Shown piece by piece: positions 23,912-24,310 of a stretch of 24,310 nucleotides of DNA (positions are counted from its first letter, which is position 1; each line of letters opens with the position of its first letter). The stretch is from Candidatus Mcinerneyibacteriota bacterium (GTDB lineage: Bacteria; Macinerneyibacteriota; Macinerneyibacteria; Macinerneyibacteriales; DSCS01). Location of the stretch: positions 1-24,310 of the forward strand of contig JAFGWL010000023.1 in assembly GCA_016937175.1 (NCBI GenBank). Direction: 5' to 3'. Position numbers and translations under genes: made by a program. The notes beneath the pieces were generated by a model. The model did no database searches. It was not told where the DNA came from and worked only from the letters and a program-made list of their open reading frames with translations.

Positions 23912-24310
23912 AAGTCAAAGATGTCGAGGTCAAAGAGAATATTCAGCTTACGGAGAAAGTCTTTCTGTTAAGTGTCTCTGATGCAGAGCTGGCAGCCCTG
24001 ACCCGCCCGGGACAGTTTTTCAATATCCTTGTCTCAGGACAGCTGGACCCTCTTTTAAGGCGCCCCGTGAGTATCGGGGATGTCCGGGGCGGGACCCTCT
24101 ACTTTTTCTATAAAGTGGTGGGAAAGGGGACAGAGATCCTCGCTGCAAAGAAGCGGGGGGAGTCCCTAAGCCTTATGGGGCCTCTGGGAAGAGGGTTTTC
24201 CCTGGACAAGGGATCAAACATCCTTATCGGAGGAGGCATCGGAGCTGCGCCCCTGGTCTATCTTCTCAGGGCTCTTCTGGAAGAGAAGAGAGAAGCTGTC
24301 CTCCATGCCG
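23908..24310 (+). CDS. pyrK: Dihydroorotate dehydrogenase electron-transfer subunit (partial)
   Basis: The first 134 residues of an FAD-dependent subunit that passes electrons from PyrD to NAD. RPVSIGDV is the FAD-binding motif, GKGTEIL is the usual following block, and ILIGGGIGAAPL starts the NAD-binding half. The gene runs off the end of the window, so the C-terminal 2Fe-2S cysteines are not visible. Its ATG overlaps the pyrC stop, and pyrD is expected next. Confidence 0.93.
   Translation, partial: MKVKDVEVKENIQLTEKVFLLSVSDAELAALTRPGQFFNILVSGQLDPLLRRPVSIGDVRGGTLYFFYKVVGKGTEILAAKKRGESLSLMGPLGRGFSLDKGSNILIGGGIGAAPLVYLLRALLEEKREAVLHA

Noticed and set aside
1-24310. CRISPR array, tRNA, rRNA, IS element or prophage
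   Set aside because: No regular repeat-spacer pattern, cloverleaf-like segment, transposase or integrase reading was seen on either strand.

Overview
The window is about 24.3 kb of dense, intact chromosomal DNA from a diderm bacterium. A secretin, an apolipoprotein N-acyltransferase and a predicted outer-membrane beta-barrel protein all imply an outer membrane. A PUR-family nucleic-acid-binding protein (TYFFNVK motif, like BpuR of Borrelia) is best known from Spirochaetota and Bacteroidota. Together with moderate GC content and the overall gene content, this makes a spirochaete my best guess; it is an inference from family distribution, not a demonstrated placement. No stretch above 300 bases lacks a gene. 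I see no rRNA, tRNA, CRISPR array, insertion sequence or prophage.

Region 1 (1-6788, + strand) is a tightly packed run: the 3' end of a DUF1893-like gene, an aldo/keto reductase with a ferredoxin-like tail, an ECF transporter S component, then tmk, holB, a PSP1/RicT gene and metG, and last a lone ExbB/TolQ-type proton-channel protein. tmk-holB-PSP1-metG is a replication and translation housekeeping group.

Region 2 (6752-9782, - strand) is a five-gene accessory operon, each gene overlapping the next: an ECF sigma factor, a single-pass membrane protein with a CBM48/AMPK glycogen-binding-like domain, a small charged exported protein, a helical exported protein, and an outer-membrane beta-barrel candidate. 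It looks like a sigma/anti-sigma-type envelope module with its own target proteins. I consider it the least explained system in the window.

Region 3 (9897-17281, + strand) is a nine-gene run that starts at a strong sigma70-type promoter: a small membrane protein, thpR, a class III adenylate cyclase with an unrecognised N-terminal half, mtnA, rsmE, mtaB, the PUR-family protein, yqeY and trpS. Most of these genes concern RNA modification or translation. The promoter here and the divergent sigma-factor promoter both seem to place the start codon at the transcription start, which suggests leaderless messages.

Region 4 (17396-22548, + strand) has its own promoter and encodes an envelope-spanning pilMNOPQ-type assembly with a short secretin, translationally coupled to lnt. 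Region 5 (22628-24310) starts a pyrimidine operon, pyrC followed by the 5' part of pyrK, preceded by a G/C-rich hairpin and a promoter candidate.
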